This document shows, piece after piece, positions 43,692 through 54,469 of a stretch of 64,000 nucleotides of DNA. The first letter of the stretch is position 1. Every line of letters begins with the position of its first letter. A program made the translations under genes and the position numbers. The notes beneath the pieces are model-generated. The model saw only the letters and a program-made list of their open reading frames with translations. It had not been told where the DNA came from and made no database searches. Origin of the DNA: Paracoccaceae bacterium (GTDB lineage Bacteria; Pseudomonadota; Alphaproteobacteria; Rhodobacterales; Rhodobacteraceae); contig JAPOXR010000021.1 of the NCBI GenBank assembly GCA_026706985.1, positions 1-64,000 of the forward strand. The letters are read 5' to 3'.

Positions 43692-43718
43692 TTGGCACTC
43701 ACCACCCTTGAGTGCTAA
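43692..43718 (-). promoter_or_regulatory. CIRCE operator (HrcA binding site)
   Basis: TTGGCACTC at 43692-43700 and GAGTGCTAA at 43710-43718 with nine bases between form the CIRCE inverted repeat (consensus TTAGCACTC-N9-GAGTGCTAA); only one base differs in one arm. It lies about 54 bp upstream of the groES start, the usual place for HrcA repression of groESL, relieved on heat shock. Confidence 0.95.
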
Positions 43719-43831
43719 CGATGGGTTAGATAGGAACGCCCCCGGCTTCTGTCAACAGGCCGCACAGATTTTTTTTCCGACGCCTTCTCCGGCCGGAACC
43801 CTGCCCCAATCGAGCATAGGATAGCGAATTC

Positions 43832-44749
43832 ATGATTCTGATTTTTGGCCATAAATCGCCTGACACCGATGCAACCGGGTCACCGATCATCTGGCAGTGG
43901 CTCCTGCGCGAAATAAGGGGCCTGAATGCGCGGGCAGTGCTGCTTGGCGAACCGAATCTGGAAGCGCGGTTCGTGCTGCGGCGCTGGGGATTGGAAACCC
44001 CGGAAATCATCGACGATCTGCGCCCGGAAACCGAGGTGGTGGTGGTTGATACAAACAACCCGGCGGAATTGCCTCCTGGAATCGCCGACGCCAGAATTAT
44101 CGAAGTGATTGACCATCATCTGCTCAGCGGCGGCCTGGGGACCATTGCACCGGTGCCTGTCACGATCCGTCCATTGGCGTGCACGGCAACTGTCATGCAC
44201 CAGTTGATGGGACCGGATGCCGCGTGCATGCCGGCGGAAATCCAGGGCGTTATGCTGAGCTGCATATTGTCTGATACGCTGGAATTCAGATCTCCGACGA
44301 CAACAGCTGTTGACCGGGAGCTCGCCGAATCACTGGCCGCTTCACTGTCTGTCGACATCCCTTCCTACGCCGCGGAGATGTTCGCGGCGAAATCCGATAT
44401 GTCCGCCTACAGCGACGCCGAACTGCTGACGGTGGACGCGAAATCCTACGAGATCGGCGGTAAGCGCATCCGCATTTCGGTGCTTGAGACAACCGCGCCG
44501 AAATCCATATTGGAGCGTAAACCCGGTCTGCTGGAAGCGATGGACAGTATGGCGAAGTCCGGCGGCATCGACCAGATCCTGCTGTTTGTTGTCGATATCC
44601 TGAAGCAGGAAGCAACGCTGCTGGTGCCGAACGAATTCACCAGAAGGATCGCCGAGAAGTCCTTTTCGGCGGAGGTCACCGGCGATACGGTTCGTCTTCC
44701 GGGAATCATGAGCCGCAAGAAACAGATTATTCCCAATCTCTCCTTTTGA
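43832..44749 (+). CDS. ppaC: Manganese-dependent inorganic pyrophosphatase (family II)
   Basis: 305 residues. DHH-family phosphoesterase that hydrolyses pyrophosphate with Mn2+/Co2+. N-terminal metal motif FGHKSPDTDAT (His7, Asp11, Asp13), VVVDTNN with Asp73, DHH at 94-96 in VIDHHLLSGG, and the C-terminal substrate-binding SRKKQIIP. Length fits the family without CBS/DRTGG regulatory inserts. Most proteobacteria use family I (Ppa), so this choice is notable; whether a family I gene also exists is unknown. A single gene, divergent from groES and 33 bp upstream of the HAD gene. Confidence 0.95.
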   Translation: MILIFGHKSPDTDATGSPIIWQWLLREIRGLNARAVLLGEPNLEARFVLRRWGLETPEIIDDLRPETEVVVVDTNNPAELPPGIADARIIEVIDHHLLSGGLGTIAPVPVTIRPLACTATVMHQLMGPDAACMPAEIQGVMLSCILSDTLEFRSPTTTAVDRELAESLAASLSVDIPSYAAEMFAAKSDMSAYSDAELLTVDAKSYEIGGKRIRISVLETTAPKSILERKPGLLEAMDSMAKSGGIDQILLFVVDILKQEATLLVPNEFTRRIAEKSFSAEVTGDTVRLPGIMSRKKQIIPNLSF

Positions 44750-44782
44750 GCCGGTTTTGACGGGCACTGCCCGCTGGAGCGC

Positions 44783-45664
44783 ATGATGCGGATTATTCAC
44801 CGTCTTACTGAGATCAGCGATCGGTTCGATGCATTGTTCTGTGATGTCTGGGGATGTATCCATAACGGGGTTTCCCCCTTTGGCGATGCTGTGGAGGCGC
44901 TGACGCATTACCGTGCCGGCGGCGGCAAAGTGCTGTTGCTCACCAATGCGCCCAGACCCTGGCGGGATGTGGAGCGTCACTTATCCATACTCGGTGTGAC
45001 ACCGGATTGCTGGGACGCGATCGTCACTTCCGGCGACGCCGCGAAGGCGGCATTGTTTGATCATCGTGTCGGCGTGCGGGTTTTCCATATCGGTCCTGAG
45101 CGCGACAAGGGATTCTTCGCGGTGAATCCGGAGGAAGGGTTCCCGGATGCCGGGATTCACCTGGTTGAATTCGAACAGGCGGATGGAATCGTCTGCACCG
45201 GCCTGTTCGATGATGATGTGGAGACCCCGCAGGATTACCGGCAACTGCTTACACGGGCTGCCGCCTCGGGATTGCCTTTCCTATGCGCCAACCCGGATAT
45301 CGTTGTCGACCGCGGGGACCTGCGCGTCTACTGTGCCGGTGCGCTGGCACGGCTCTATTGGGAGCTCGGCGGTAGAGTTCTGCAATTCGGCAAACCGCGC
45401 GGTGACATTTACGCGCTGGCACGGAAGTTGCTCACCGGTCTCAACTCCGAACCGGTTCCGGATCATCGGCTTCTCTGCATCGGAGACGGTCCGGTCACCG
45501 ATGTTGAGGGTGCGGTGCGGCAGCGCCTCTCCTGCCTGTTCGTCAGCGGCGGGCTGGCGGCAGCCGAAACCGGAACCGGTCTGCATCCGGATCCGGAACG
45601 GTTGGCCGAATTTTGCCGTGCCGAGGGAATCAATCCCGAATTTGTCATTGGCACACTGCGTTAA
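44783..45664 (+). CDS. TIGR01459-type HAD hydrolase
   Basis: 293 residues, HAD superfamily subclass IIA. Motif I is DALFCDVWGCIHNG near residue 17 (nucleophile Asp), followed by LLLTNAPRPW (motif II); LCANPDIVV and CIGDGPVTDVEGA (motif IV) complete the fold. Members of this group dephosphorylate small sugar or nucleotide phosphates; the substrate is unknown. It starts 33 bp after ppaC with GGAGCGC upstream and probably shares its operon. ribF follows. Confidence 0.88.
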   Translation: MMRIIHRLTEISDRFDALFCDVWGCIHNGVSPFGDAVEALTHYRAGGGKVLLLTNAPRPWRDVERHLSILGVTPDCWDAIVTSGDAAKAALFDHRVGVRVFHIGPERDKGFFAVNPEEGFPDAGIHLVEFEQADGIVCTGLFDDDVETPQDYRQLLTRAAASGLPFLCANPDIVVDRGDLRVYCAGALARLYWELGGRVLQFGKPRGDIYALARKLLTGLNSEPVPDHRLLCIGDGPVTDVEGAVRQRLSCLFVSGGLAAAETGTGLHPDPERLAEFCRAEGINPEFVIGTLR

Positions 45665-45720
45665 ACTGAGCCGCGGAACTACGGATTGCGCTGAATAGTC
45701 GGCACCGTTACACCGCTGCG

Positions 45721-46662
45721 ATGCAAATTGTGCAGGCATGTCACTCCTCTGAGGCGGGCAATCGCGGTGCCGCGGTTGCCATCGGCAATTTTGACGGTGT
45801 GCATGTCGGCCATCAATCGGTGATCCGATTGGCGCGGCAGCAGGCCGACCGGCTTGATGCCCCGCTGGGCGTGCTGACTTTTGAGCCGCATCCGAGACAG
45901 TATTTCAATCCCACCGGAACACCGTTCCGGCTGATGAGTGCGGATGCCAAGGCCCGTCGACTGGCACGCATGGGAGTGGATATTCTTTACCAGCTTCCTT
46001 TTGATGACCGCCTCGCCGAACTATCCCACCAGGCCTTCGAAGCTGATATCCTCGTGCGCGGGCTTGGCATCAGCGGTGCCGTCGCCGGGGCGGATTTCCG
46101 CTATGGCAAGGATAGGGGCGGTACCGTCCATTCGCTTTCGGCGAGCGGCAAATCGCATGGATTTGAAGTGGATATCGCACCCATCGCCGAAGCCGGGGAC
46201 AAGGCGCTCTCCTCGTCGCGCATCCGGGCTGCGCTTACCGAGGGCGATGTCCGCATGGCCGCTGACATTCTCGGCCACTGGCACCGTATCGAGGGGCGTG
46301 TCACCCGCGGCGAAATGCGCGGAAGAGAATTGGGATTTCCCACCGCCAATATTGATCTATCGGACCTGCATCCGCCGAAATTCGGCGTATATTCGGTTCA
46401 GACCGATATTCTAACCGGCACCGAGAAAGGACGCTACCCCGGTGTCGCATCCATCGGCGTTCGACCCACCTTCGGCGAGAATCCATTGAATCTGGAGGTG
46501 TTCCTGTTTGGGTTGGATGCGGAGATTTACGGCGAAGTCATTTCCGTTGCGCTGGTCGGGTTTCAGCGCCCGGAACTGGAATTCAGTGATGCCCAGGCTC
46601 TGATTGAACAAATGCGGCAGGACTGCGTTGAAGCAAAATCCATTCTCGAAAATCTGCAATAG
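45721..46662 (+). CDS. ribF: Bifunctional riboflavin kinase / FAD synthetase
   Basis: 313 residues. It converts riboflavin to FMN and then FAD. The adenylyltransferase half has IGNFDGVHVGHQSV (about 22-35) and FEPHPRQYF, RLMSADAKARRLA and DFRYGKDRGG; the kinase half from about 185 has IEGRVTRGEMRGRELGFPTANI and PGVASIGVRPTFGENPLNLEV, with ELEFSD late. Length is normal. Located 56 bp after the HAD gene; the next gene starts immediately after or overlaps it. Confidence 0.96.
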   Translation: MQIVQACHSSEAGNRGAAVAIGNFDGVHVGHQSVIRLARQQADRLDAPLGVLTFEPHPRQYFNPTGTPFRLMSADAKARRLARMGVDILYQLPFDDRLAELSHQAFEADILVRGLGISGAVAGADFRYGKDRGGTVHSLSASGKSHGFEVDIAPIAEAGDKALSSSRIRAALTEGDVRMAADILGHWHRIEGRVTRGEMRGRELGFPTANIDLSDLHPPKFGVYSVQTDILTGTEKGRYPGVASIGVRPTFGENPLNLEVFLFGLDAEIYGEVISVALVGFQRPELEFSDAQALIEQMRQDCVEAKSILENLQ

Positions 46663-46666
46663 AGTT

Positions 46667-47164
46667 GTGGCGGCGCTCACCTCGTTATGGCAAGGCGGTC
46701 AGCCTGTTTCCGCCGAGGGTGGTTTGCGCGAAAAATTCTGGGAACGGCACAGGCTCGGCGAACTCACAGCCGACGAATGGGAAGCACTGTGTGACGGCTG
46801 CGGATTATGCTGCCTGCTGAAATACGAAACCGAGGGTGACACAAAGGTAACCTATACGAATGTCGCCTGTAAGCTGTTCGACTGCTCCAGCTGCCGTTGC
46901 CGGAATTATGAATTCCGCAAGGAAATCGTTCCCGACTGCGTGCGGTTGACACCGGAAAATATTGACGAGGTGATTGACTGGATGCCATCGAGTTGCGCCT
47001 ATCGGCTGATGCATGAGGGAAAGCCGTTATTTGACTGGCATCACTTGATTTCCGGCAGCAGCGAGTCTGTGCATGCTGCCGGGATTTCCGTGCAGGATCG
47101 CTGCATACCGGAATTCGAGATCAATACCGATGATCTTGAAAAATATGCGGTTGATTGGCGCTGA
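46667..47164 (+). CDS. YcgN family cysteine-cluster protein (UPF0260)
   Basis: 165 residues from GTG 46667; an ATG at 46604 inside ribF would lengthen it by 21 residues and cannot be excluded. The family core is well seen: WEALCDGCGLCCLLKYE (Cys-rich), VACKLFDCSSCRCRNYEFR, VPDCVRLTPENIDEVIDWMPSSCAYRL (in pieces: VPDCVRLTP, WMPSSCAYRL). The clustered cysteines suggest metal or iron-sulfur binding; the biochemical role is unknown. One base separates it from the L-threonine aldolase gene, so they may share a transcript. Confidence 0.9.
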   Translation: MAALTSLWQGGQPVSAEGGLREKFWERHRLGELTADEWEALCDGCGLCCLLKYETEGDTKVTYTNVACKLFDCSSCRCRNYEFRKEIVPDCVRLTPENIDEVIDWMPSSCAYRLMHEGKPLFDWHHLISGSSESVHAAGISVQDRCIPEFEINTDDLEKYAVDWR

Positions 47165-47165
47165 C

Positions 47166-48221
47166 ATGAATTTCGCATCAGACAATGCCGGCCCGGCCGC
47201 ACCGGAGATCATGGATGCGGTTGTCCGCGCCAATCATGGCTACCAATCCTCTTACGGTGCCGACGGGGTCATGCAATCGGTCCGGAACCGCATCCGTGAG
47301 CGCTTTGAGGCACCGGATGCCGAAATCCACCTGGTCGCAACCGGGACGGCTGCCAATGCGCTGTGCCTGGCATGCCTCTGCCCGCCCTGGGGCACGGTAT
47401 ACTGCCACCGCAATTCGCATGTCGAGGAGGATGAGTGCGGCGCGCCGGAATTCTACACCGGCGGCGCCAAGCTGACTCTGCTGGAAGGTGCGCATGCGAG
47501 AATTGATCCCGCCGGGCTGGATGCAGCCCTCCGTGATGCCGCCCCGGTCGGTGTGCACAATGTTCAGAAGGGAGCGCTGACACTTACCAACGCGACCGAG
47601 AATGGAGCCGTCTACGATACAGGGCAGCTGCGGCAATTGACCGAATTGGCAGCTGCGCATGAAATACCGGTGCATGTCGACGGCGCACGCTTTGCCAACG
47701 CCGTTGCCTATCTCGGCTGCAGTCCAGCCGAACTCTCGTGGAAGGCCGGCGTGAAAGCCCTGTCATTGGGCGGCACCAAGAACGGGCTGCTCGGTGTTGA
47801 AGCGGTTGTGCTTTTCGACCCCCGGCACAGCTGGGAATTTGAACTGCGCCGCAAACGCGGTGGCCACCTGTTCTCAAAGCACAGGTTCCTGTCGGCACAG
47901 ATGGATGCCTATCTGGAGGGCGATCTATGGCTGAAACTGGCAGGCCACGCCAATGCGACGGCCCGGTATCTCGGAGAGCAGATCAGCAGTTGCGAAAATA
48001 CCGCGATCCTGCACCCGGTTGAAGCCAACATGGTTTTTGCCGAATGGCCGCGGCGACTGCACCAGGCTGCATATGAGCGGGGAGCCGGTTACTATCTTTG
48101 GCCGCACGCCCAGCAACTTGAGGGCGATCCCGACAAACTCCTGTCCGCCCGCCTAGTGTGCAATTGGTCGACTACCGAAAGCGAAGTCGACCGGTTCATA
48201 GAGATCCTGCGCCGAAACTGA
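47166..48221 (+). CDS. ltaE: Low-specificity L-threonine aldolase
   Basis: 351 residues from ATG 47166 (longer upstream frame rejected). Fold-type I PLP enzyme that cleaves L-threonine/L-allo-threonine to glycine and acetaldehyde. The start FASDNAGPAAPEIMDAV, HVDGARFANAVAYLG with PLP Asp172, and SLGGTKNGLLG with Schiff-base Lys205 are all present; an active-site His is seen at NSHVEEDE. Its start is just after the YcgN stop. This is an L-specific enzyme, different in fold from the D-threonine-aldolase-like protein at 7768-8835. Confidence 0.93.
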   Translation: MNFASDNAGPAAPEIMDAVVRANHGYQSSYGADGVMQSVRNRIRERFEAPDAEIHLVATGTAANALCLACLCPPWGTVYCHRNSHVEEDECGAPEFYTGGAKLTLLEGAHARIDPAGLDAALRDAAPVGVHNVQKGALTLTNATENGAVYDTGQLRQLTELAAAHEIPVHVDGARFANAVAYLGCSPAELSWKAGVKALSLGGTKNGLLGVEAVVLFDPRHSWEFELRRKRGGHLFSKHRFLSAQMDAYLEGDLWLKLAGHANATARYLGEQISSCENTAILHPVEANMVFAEWPRRLHQAAYERGAGYYLWPHAQQLEGDPDKLLSARLVCNWSTTESEVDRFIEILRRN

Positions 48222-48229
48222 TCGCCGTC

Positions 48230-48829
48230 TCAGTCGATCTCACCGGCCAGCCATGCGTCAAGATGCGGCAGGCGGTCCTGGCCCCAGAACAGTTGCGATC
48301 CGACCAGATAGGCCGGTGCGCCGAACACCCCCCTTTCGTAAGCCTCTTCTGTATTCCGCTGAAATTCATCGGCCGCAGATGCATCACCCTGTCTGGCAAT
48401 TTTCCCGGAAAAGCCGGCTTCGACGAGGCAGTCGGCAATCACATCCGGCTGCGCGATATCACGTTCACCGGCCCAGCAGGCAGCAAGTAGGTTTCGTACC
48501 AATTGACCGGCATCACCATCCTGGCTGCGCGAGGCGGCAATAACTGCGTAGGACGCAGGCAGCGGATCGGTCGGCCAATGCGCCGGCGCAAGATTGATCC
48601 GCATGCCGTTCAACCGGGAAATCCGGACCAGATCCTGTAGCCGGTAGCGCTGCCGTGACTCATGCCGGTCCTTCGGCGCCACACCGCCGGTTCTGCTGAA
48701 AATATTCATGATATCAAAGGGCTTGTAATTGAGCCCGGTATTCCGCCGGGCGGCAACCTGTTCGAGACCATCACTCGCCAGATAGGTGAAAGGCGACAGG
48801 ACCGAGAAGAAATAATCGATTTGCGGCAT
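48230..48829 (-). CDS. 2-hydroxychromene-2-carboxylate isomerase family protein (DsbA-like fold)
   Basis: 199 residues from ATG 48829 with AGGGA upstream. Thioredoxin-like, kappa-class GST relative. The sequence starts IDYFFSVLSPFTYLA, where the Ser of SPFTYL binds glutathione in this family; FDIMNIFSRTGG and the C-terminal FGAPAYLVGSQLFWGQDRLPHL are typical. Family members isomerise chromene carboxylates in naphthalene degradation, but many paralogues have other glutathione-dependent roles. No CxxC motif, so not an oxidoreductase of the Dsb type. Confidence 0.85.
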   Translation of the reverse strand: MPQIDYFFSVLSPFTYLASDGLEQVAARRNTGLNYKPFDIMNIFSRTGGVAPKDRHESRQRYRLQDLVRISRLNGMRINLAPAHWPTDPLPASYAVIAASRSQDGDAGQLVRNLLAACWAGERDIAQPDVIADCLVEAGFSGKIARQGDASAADEFQRNTEEAYERGVFGAPAYLVGSQLFWGQDRLPHLDAWLAGEID

Positions 48830-49152
48830 TGGGTTCCCTACTTGATCTGTCACCCGGAAGTGAACTCCAGGCGAATCATTTCCGACGGCGGCAGAATAAC
48901 ATCGTCTGCTTCCCTTTATCCTTCCTTCATTGAGGGAAATATGCGGAGTATTGATGCTTGGAATTCTCTACAGGCCAAACGCGGAACTCCTGCCCGGATT
49001 GTACAGGAAACACGGGTGGAGCCTGCCCGTTTCCGCAGCATCGGGAGTTGCTGTTTTCCGCCTTACCATATGGGAAACCGGAAGCGGAAATGGTAACAGG
49101 CACCGGAAAGACGCTCCGGTGATTCACTGAATCGGGAAATTCAGGTCAAGCG
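48830..49152. other. Intergenic region upstream of prs
   Basis: No gene supported in 323 bp. Just before prs a hairpin CACCGGA-AAGACGC-TCCGGTG lies at 49101-49121, about 31 bp upstream of the start, with no T-tract after it. It could slow or shape prs translation or be coincidental. The region must contain the prs promoter and, on the other strand, that of the isomerase gene. Confidence 0.5.
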
Positions 49153-50163
49153 ATGCCTACACAAGTCGAACCGAAGTTGATTTCCGGCAATGCCAACATT
49201 CCACTTTCCGCTGATATCGCCGGTTATATGTCAGGTCAGCGCGGGCACGAAATCTCACTCGTCAATGCCAAGGTGGAACGGTTCAGCGATCAGGAAGTCT
49301 ATGTCGAAGTGTATGAAAATGTCCGCGGCGAGGACATGTTCATCATCCAGCCGACCTCGAGTCCCGCCAATGATAATTTGATGGAGATCCTGATCATCGC
49401 GGATGCTCTGCGCCGGTCTTCGGCGGCGAGAATTACAGCGGTGATTCCCTATTTCGGATATGCCCGGCAGGATCGCCGGACCAAGGCGCGGACACCGATT
49501 TCGGCGAAACTGGTTGCCAACCTGCTCACCCAGGCCGGCGTTTCAAGGGTGCTGACGATGGATCTGCACTCGGCGCAGGTTCAGGGTTTTTTCGACATTC
49601 CTGTGGACAATCTCTACGCTTCGCCGATCTTTTCGCTCGATATCCGGACACGATTCGACTGCGAACCCGAGGACATCGTCGTGCTGTCGCCGGATGCCGG
49701 AGGCGTGGCCCGGGCGCGTGAATTGGCTAAACGCATCGACGCCGGATTGGCAATTGTCGATAAACGCCGTGTCGCCGCGGGTGAAGTGGCTGAAATGACT
49801 GTCATCGGCGATGTCAAAAACCAGATCTGTGTCATCGTCGACGATATCTGCGATACCGCCGGTACCCTGTGCAAAGCGGCGAAAGTGGTGCTGGCAAGCG
49901 GTGCCAGGGAGGTGCATGCCTATGTGACGCATGGCGTTGTCTCCGGCAGTGCCCTTGACCATATTCAGAACTCGGTTCTCAAAAGCGTGGTGATGACGGA
50001 TTCGATCATGCCGACAGAAGCGGTCAAAGGATCGAAAAAGATCCGGATTATTCCGACCGCCCCGCTCTTCGCCCAGGCAATCCTGAATATCGCCAATGGA
50101 ACATCGATCTCGTCGCTGTTCGAAGCCAAGACGCTGGATTGGCTTTATGCACGTCTGCCCTGA
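49153..50163 (+). CDS. prs: Ribose-phosphate pyrophosphokinase (PRPP synthetase)
   Basis: 336 residues, slightly longer than the usual 310-315. It makes PRPP from ribose-5-phosphate and ATP for nucleotide, histidine and tryptophan synthesis. KLISGNANIPLSADIAGYM at the start, VIPYFGYARQDRRTKARTPISAKLVA (in part: YFGYARQDRRTKA), VLTMDLHSAQVQGFFDIPVDNLYA (shown as DLHSAQVQGFF), SPDAGGVARAR and CVIVDDICDTAGTLCKAA, the PRPP-binding loop. It is transcribed alone, convergent with the atp operon (9 bp apart). Confidence 0.97.
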   Translation: MPTQVEPKLISGNANIPLSADIAGYMSGQRGHEISLVNAKVERFSDQEVYVEVYENVRGEDMFIIQPTSSPANDNLMEILIIADALRRSSAARITAVIPYFGYARQDRRTKARTPISAKLVANLLTQAGVSRVLTMDLHSAQVQGFFDIPVDNLYASPIFSLDIRTRFDCEPEDIVVLSPDAGGVARARELAKRIDAGLAIVDKRRVAAGEVAEMTVIGDVKNQICVIVDDICDTAGTLCKAAKVVLASGAREVHAYVTHGVVSGSALDHIQNSVLKSVVMTDSIMPTEAVKGSKKIRIIPTAPLFAQAILNIANGTSISSLFEAKTLDWLYARLP

Positions 50164-50172
50164 CCGCTGAAT

Positions 50173-50571
50173 TCAGCGGGTGATCTCGCTGCGGAGTGAC
50201 TTCATGCAGGCAAGTCTGGTTTCGGCGATATCGCGGGCGGCACCCTCAGTCTCACTCACCCGCTTCTCGGCATCGCTCACGAATCCGTCGATAAGTTCAT
50301 CGGTGATTTCATCCCCAGCGTAGGCCTTTTCGGCGAGCACCGTTGTCGCCTCCGCGGAAACTTCGACAAAACCTCCGGTCACGACGAATTCCCTGGTGCC
50401 GCTATGCGACTTCACGCGCAGCAATCCGGGTTTCAGAGTGGTGATCAGGGCGGCATGATCGCGCATCGCCGTCATATCGCCTTCCGATGCCGGAAGATCG
50501 ACCGCGTCGGCCTCTTCCGAAGCCAGCACCCGTTCCGGGGAAACCAACTCAAAGCGGAACTCCTCGGTCAT
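50173..50571 (-). CDS. atpC: ATP synthase F1 epsilon subunit
   Basis: 132 residues. The central-stalk subunit that couples rotation and can inhibit ATPase activity. Starts EEFRFELVSPERVLASEEAD, with the typical GDMTAMRDHAALITTLKPGLLRV, and a C-terminal helical part (EKRVSETEGAARDIAETRLA). The last gene of the operon, 14 bp after atpD, with GGAGCAACG upstream. Alphaproteobacterial length. Confidence 0.95.
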   Translation of the reverse strand: MTEEFRFELVSPERVLASEEADAVDLPASEGDMTAMRDHAALITTLKPGLLRVKSHSGTREFVVTGGFVEVSAEATTVLAEKAYAGDEITDELIDGFVSDAEKRVSETEGAARDIAETRLACMKSLRSEITR

Positions 50572-50585
50572 CCACGTTGCTCCGC

Positions 50586-52034
<1,449 letters not shown>

Positions 52035-52907
52035 TCACAGCGCCTCAGCGCCTGAGATAATTTCAATGAGTTCCTTGGTGATCGCCGCCTGCCGTGAACG
52101 GTTATAAACAATCGTCAGCTTGTCGATCATGTCGCCGGCATTGCGGGTCGCATTGTCCATTGCCGACATGCGTGCACCCTGTTCGGAAGCGGCATTTTCC
52201 AGCAATGCGGAAAAAACCTGGTTCGACACGGCCTTCGGCAGCAACTCGTCCAGTATGTCAGCCTCCGCCGGTTCAAAATTATAAAATCTCCGGTCCCCGC
52301 CCGCCGCCTCTTCAAATTGCAGCGGAATCAGCTGTCTCGCTGTCGGCTCCTGCGAGATCACCGATTTGAAACGGCTGAAAAAGATCACCGCAACATCAAA
52401 TTCGCCGGTTGCGAACATGTCCCGCACCTGAGCCGCTATCGCTTCCGCGGCCTCGCTGCCGACCCTCCGATGTCCGGACAGATCAACATGCCCGACGAAA
52501 GCCTCCTCAAACTCCCTCTTGAGCTGTTCCCGCCCCTTTTTGCCGATGGTGAGGATCTTGACGGTCTTTCCTTCTTTGATCAGCTCCCGGGCCCGCGCCT
52601 TAACCATGCGGATGATGGAGGAATTGAATCCGCCGCACAGCCCGCGCTCGGCGGTCGCCGCGATCAGGAGATAAGTATCGCTCTTTCCGGTTCCGGCCAG
52701 CATGGCCGGTGCCGAGGGTGAATCCTGTGCCGAAGCTGCAAGCCCGGACATGACATTCGCCAGCCGTTCCGAATAGGGGCGCGCATTTTCGGCCGCTTCC
52801 TGCGCCCGCCGCAGTTTGGCAGCCGCCACCATCTGCATCGCCTTAGTGATCTTGCGCGTCGATTTGACGCTTTCGATCCGGATCTTGAGATCCTTGAGGC
52901 TAGGCAT
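52035..52907 (-). CDS. atpG: ATP synthase F1 gamma subunit
   Basis: 290 residues, the rotating shaft. The N-terminus [33 protein letters not shown] (parts: [25 protein letters not shown]) and the C-terminal [18 protein letters not shown] and [20 protein letters not shown] are the invariant helices of the gamma coiled coil. Between atpA (23 bp upstream) and atpD. Normal length. Confidence 0.97.
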   Translation of the reverse strand: MPSLKDLKIRIESVKSTRKITKAMQMVAAAKLRRAQEAAENARPYSERLANVMSGLAASAQDSPSAPAMLAGTGKSDTYLLIAATAERGLCGGFNSSIIRMVKARARELIKEGKTVKILTIGKKGREQLKREFEEAFVGHVDLSGHRRVGSEAAEAIAAQVRDMFATGEFDVAVIFFSRFKSVISQEPTARQLIPLQFEEAAGGDRRFYNFEPAEADILDELLPKAVSNQVFSALLENAASEQGARMSAMDNATRNAGDMIDKLTIVYNRSRQAAITKELIEIISGAEAL

Positions 52908-52930
52908 CTCCGGAACTCCGCTTTACGTGA

Positions 52931-54469
52931 TCAGGCAAAGCTCTCGGCATAGCTGCTGACCGCCCCGCGGATCGTCTCCGCAAGCTCGCCGTCAACCTTG
53001 CGGTCATTGTCGGTGATATCCTGCAGCAATTCTTCGTGGTTCGATCGCAGATGCGCAATCAACCCCTCCTCGAAACACACCACATCACCGACATCGATCC
53101 GGTCCAGAAATCCCTGTGTGCCGGAATAAATCACGCAAACGATTTCGGCATTGGTCAATGGTGAATACTGCTTCTGTTTCATCAATTCGGTGAGGCGCGC
53201 GCCCCGGTTCAGCAAGCGCTGTGTCGCTGCATCCAGATCCGAACCGAACTGGGCGAATGCCGCCATTTCACGATATTGAGCCAGTTCCAGCTTAACGGTT
53301 CCGGCGACCGATTTCATTGCCGATGTCTGGGCTGAGGATCCAACCCTGGAGACGCTCAGGCCGGTATTCACCGCCGGCCTGATACCCTGGTAAAAGAGCT
53401 CGGTTTCCAGGAAGATCTGGCCATCGGTTATTGAGATCACATTCGTCGGTATGTAAGCCGACAGATCGCCGGCCTGGGTCTCAATGATCGGCAGTGCCGT
53501 CAGCGAACCGCTGCCATTGTCCTCATTCAGCTTGGCGGCACGTTCCAGCAGCCGCGAATGCAGGTAGAACACATCACCCGGATAGGCTTCACGGCCCGGT
53601 GGGCGGCGCAGCAGCAAAGACATCTGGCGGTATGCGACCGCCTGCTTTGACAAATCATCATAGATGATCAGCGCGTGCCGGCCATTGTCGCGGAAATACT
53701 CAGCCATCGCTGTTGCCGCGTACGGGGCAAGGAACTGCATCGGAGCCGGGTCCGATGCGGTTGCCGCAACGATGATTGAATAGTCCAACGAGCCGTTCTC
53801 TTCGAGTTTACGCACCAGCTGCGCCACAGTTGAGCGTTTCTGGCCGATAGCCACATACACACAGTAAAGCTTCCTGGATTCGTCATCACCGGCGGCTTCA
53901 TTATAGGATCTTTGGTTAAGGATGGTATCCAGTGCCAGAGCCGTCTTTCCGGTCTGCCGGTCGCCGATAATCAACTCCCGCTGACCGCGGCCGATAGGAA
54001 TCATGGCATCGACGGATTTCAACCCGGTCGCCATCGGCTCATGCACCGACCGGCGGGGAATGATTCCCGGTGCCTTCACATCCGCGACCGATCGTTCAGT
54101 GGATTGTATCGGACCCTTATTGTCGATCGGATTGCCAAGCGCATCGACGACCCGTCCCAACAACTGATCACCCACCGGCACATCAACGATTGCCTCGGTG
54201 CGCTTCACCCGGTCGCCCTCGCGGATATTTCTGTCGTCACCGAAGATCACGACCCCGACATTGTCAGCTTCCAAATTCAGCGCCATGCCGCGGATGCCGC
54301 CGGGGAATTCCACCATCTCGCCCGCCTGGACATTGTCCAGCCCGAACACCCGTGCGATGCCGTCACCGACGCTGAGAACCCGTCCGACCTCCGCAACTTC
54401 GGCCTCCTGGCCGAAATTCTTGATTTGATCCTTTAGAATCGCGGAGATTTCCGCCGCTTGGATGTTCAT
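52931..54469 (-). CDS. atpA: ATP synthase F1 alpha subunit
   Basis: 512 residues, non-catalytic nucleotide-binding subunit. [18 protein letters not shown] start, [16 protein letters not shown]-loop, the [14 protein letters not shown] and [16 protein letters not shown] segments, and the C-terminal [11 protein letters not shown] region. Its ATG directly follows the TAA of atpH (TAAATG), giving strong coupling. Second gene of atpHAGDC. Confidence 0.98.
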   Translation of the reverse strand: MNIQAAEISAILKDQIKNFGQEAEVAEVGRVLSVGDGIARVFGLDNVQAGEMVEFPGGIRGMALNLEADNVGVVIFGDDRNIREGDRVKRTEAIVDVPVGDQLLGRVVDALGNPIDNKGPIQSTERSVADVKAPGIIPRRSVHEPMATGLKSVDAMIPIGRGQRELIIGDRQTGKTALALDTILNQRSYNEAAGDDESRKLYCVYVAIGQKRSTVAQLVRKLEENGSLDYSIIVAATASDPAPMQFLAPYAATAMAEYFRDNGRHALIIYDDLSKQAVAYRQMSLLLRRPPGREAYPGDVFYLHSRLLERAAKLNEDNGSGSLTALPIIETQAGDLSAYIPTNVISITDGQIFLETELFYQGIRPAVNTGLSVSRVGSSAQTSAMKSVAGTVKLELAQYREMAAFAQFGSDLDAATQRLLNRGARLTELMKQKQYSPLTNAEIVCVIYSGTQGFLDRIDVGDVVCFEEGLIAHLRSNHEELLQDITDNDRKVDGELAETIRGAVSSYAESFA

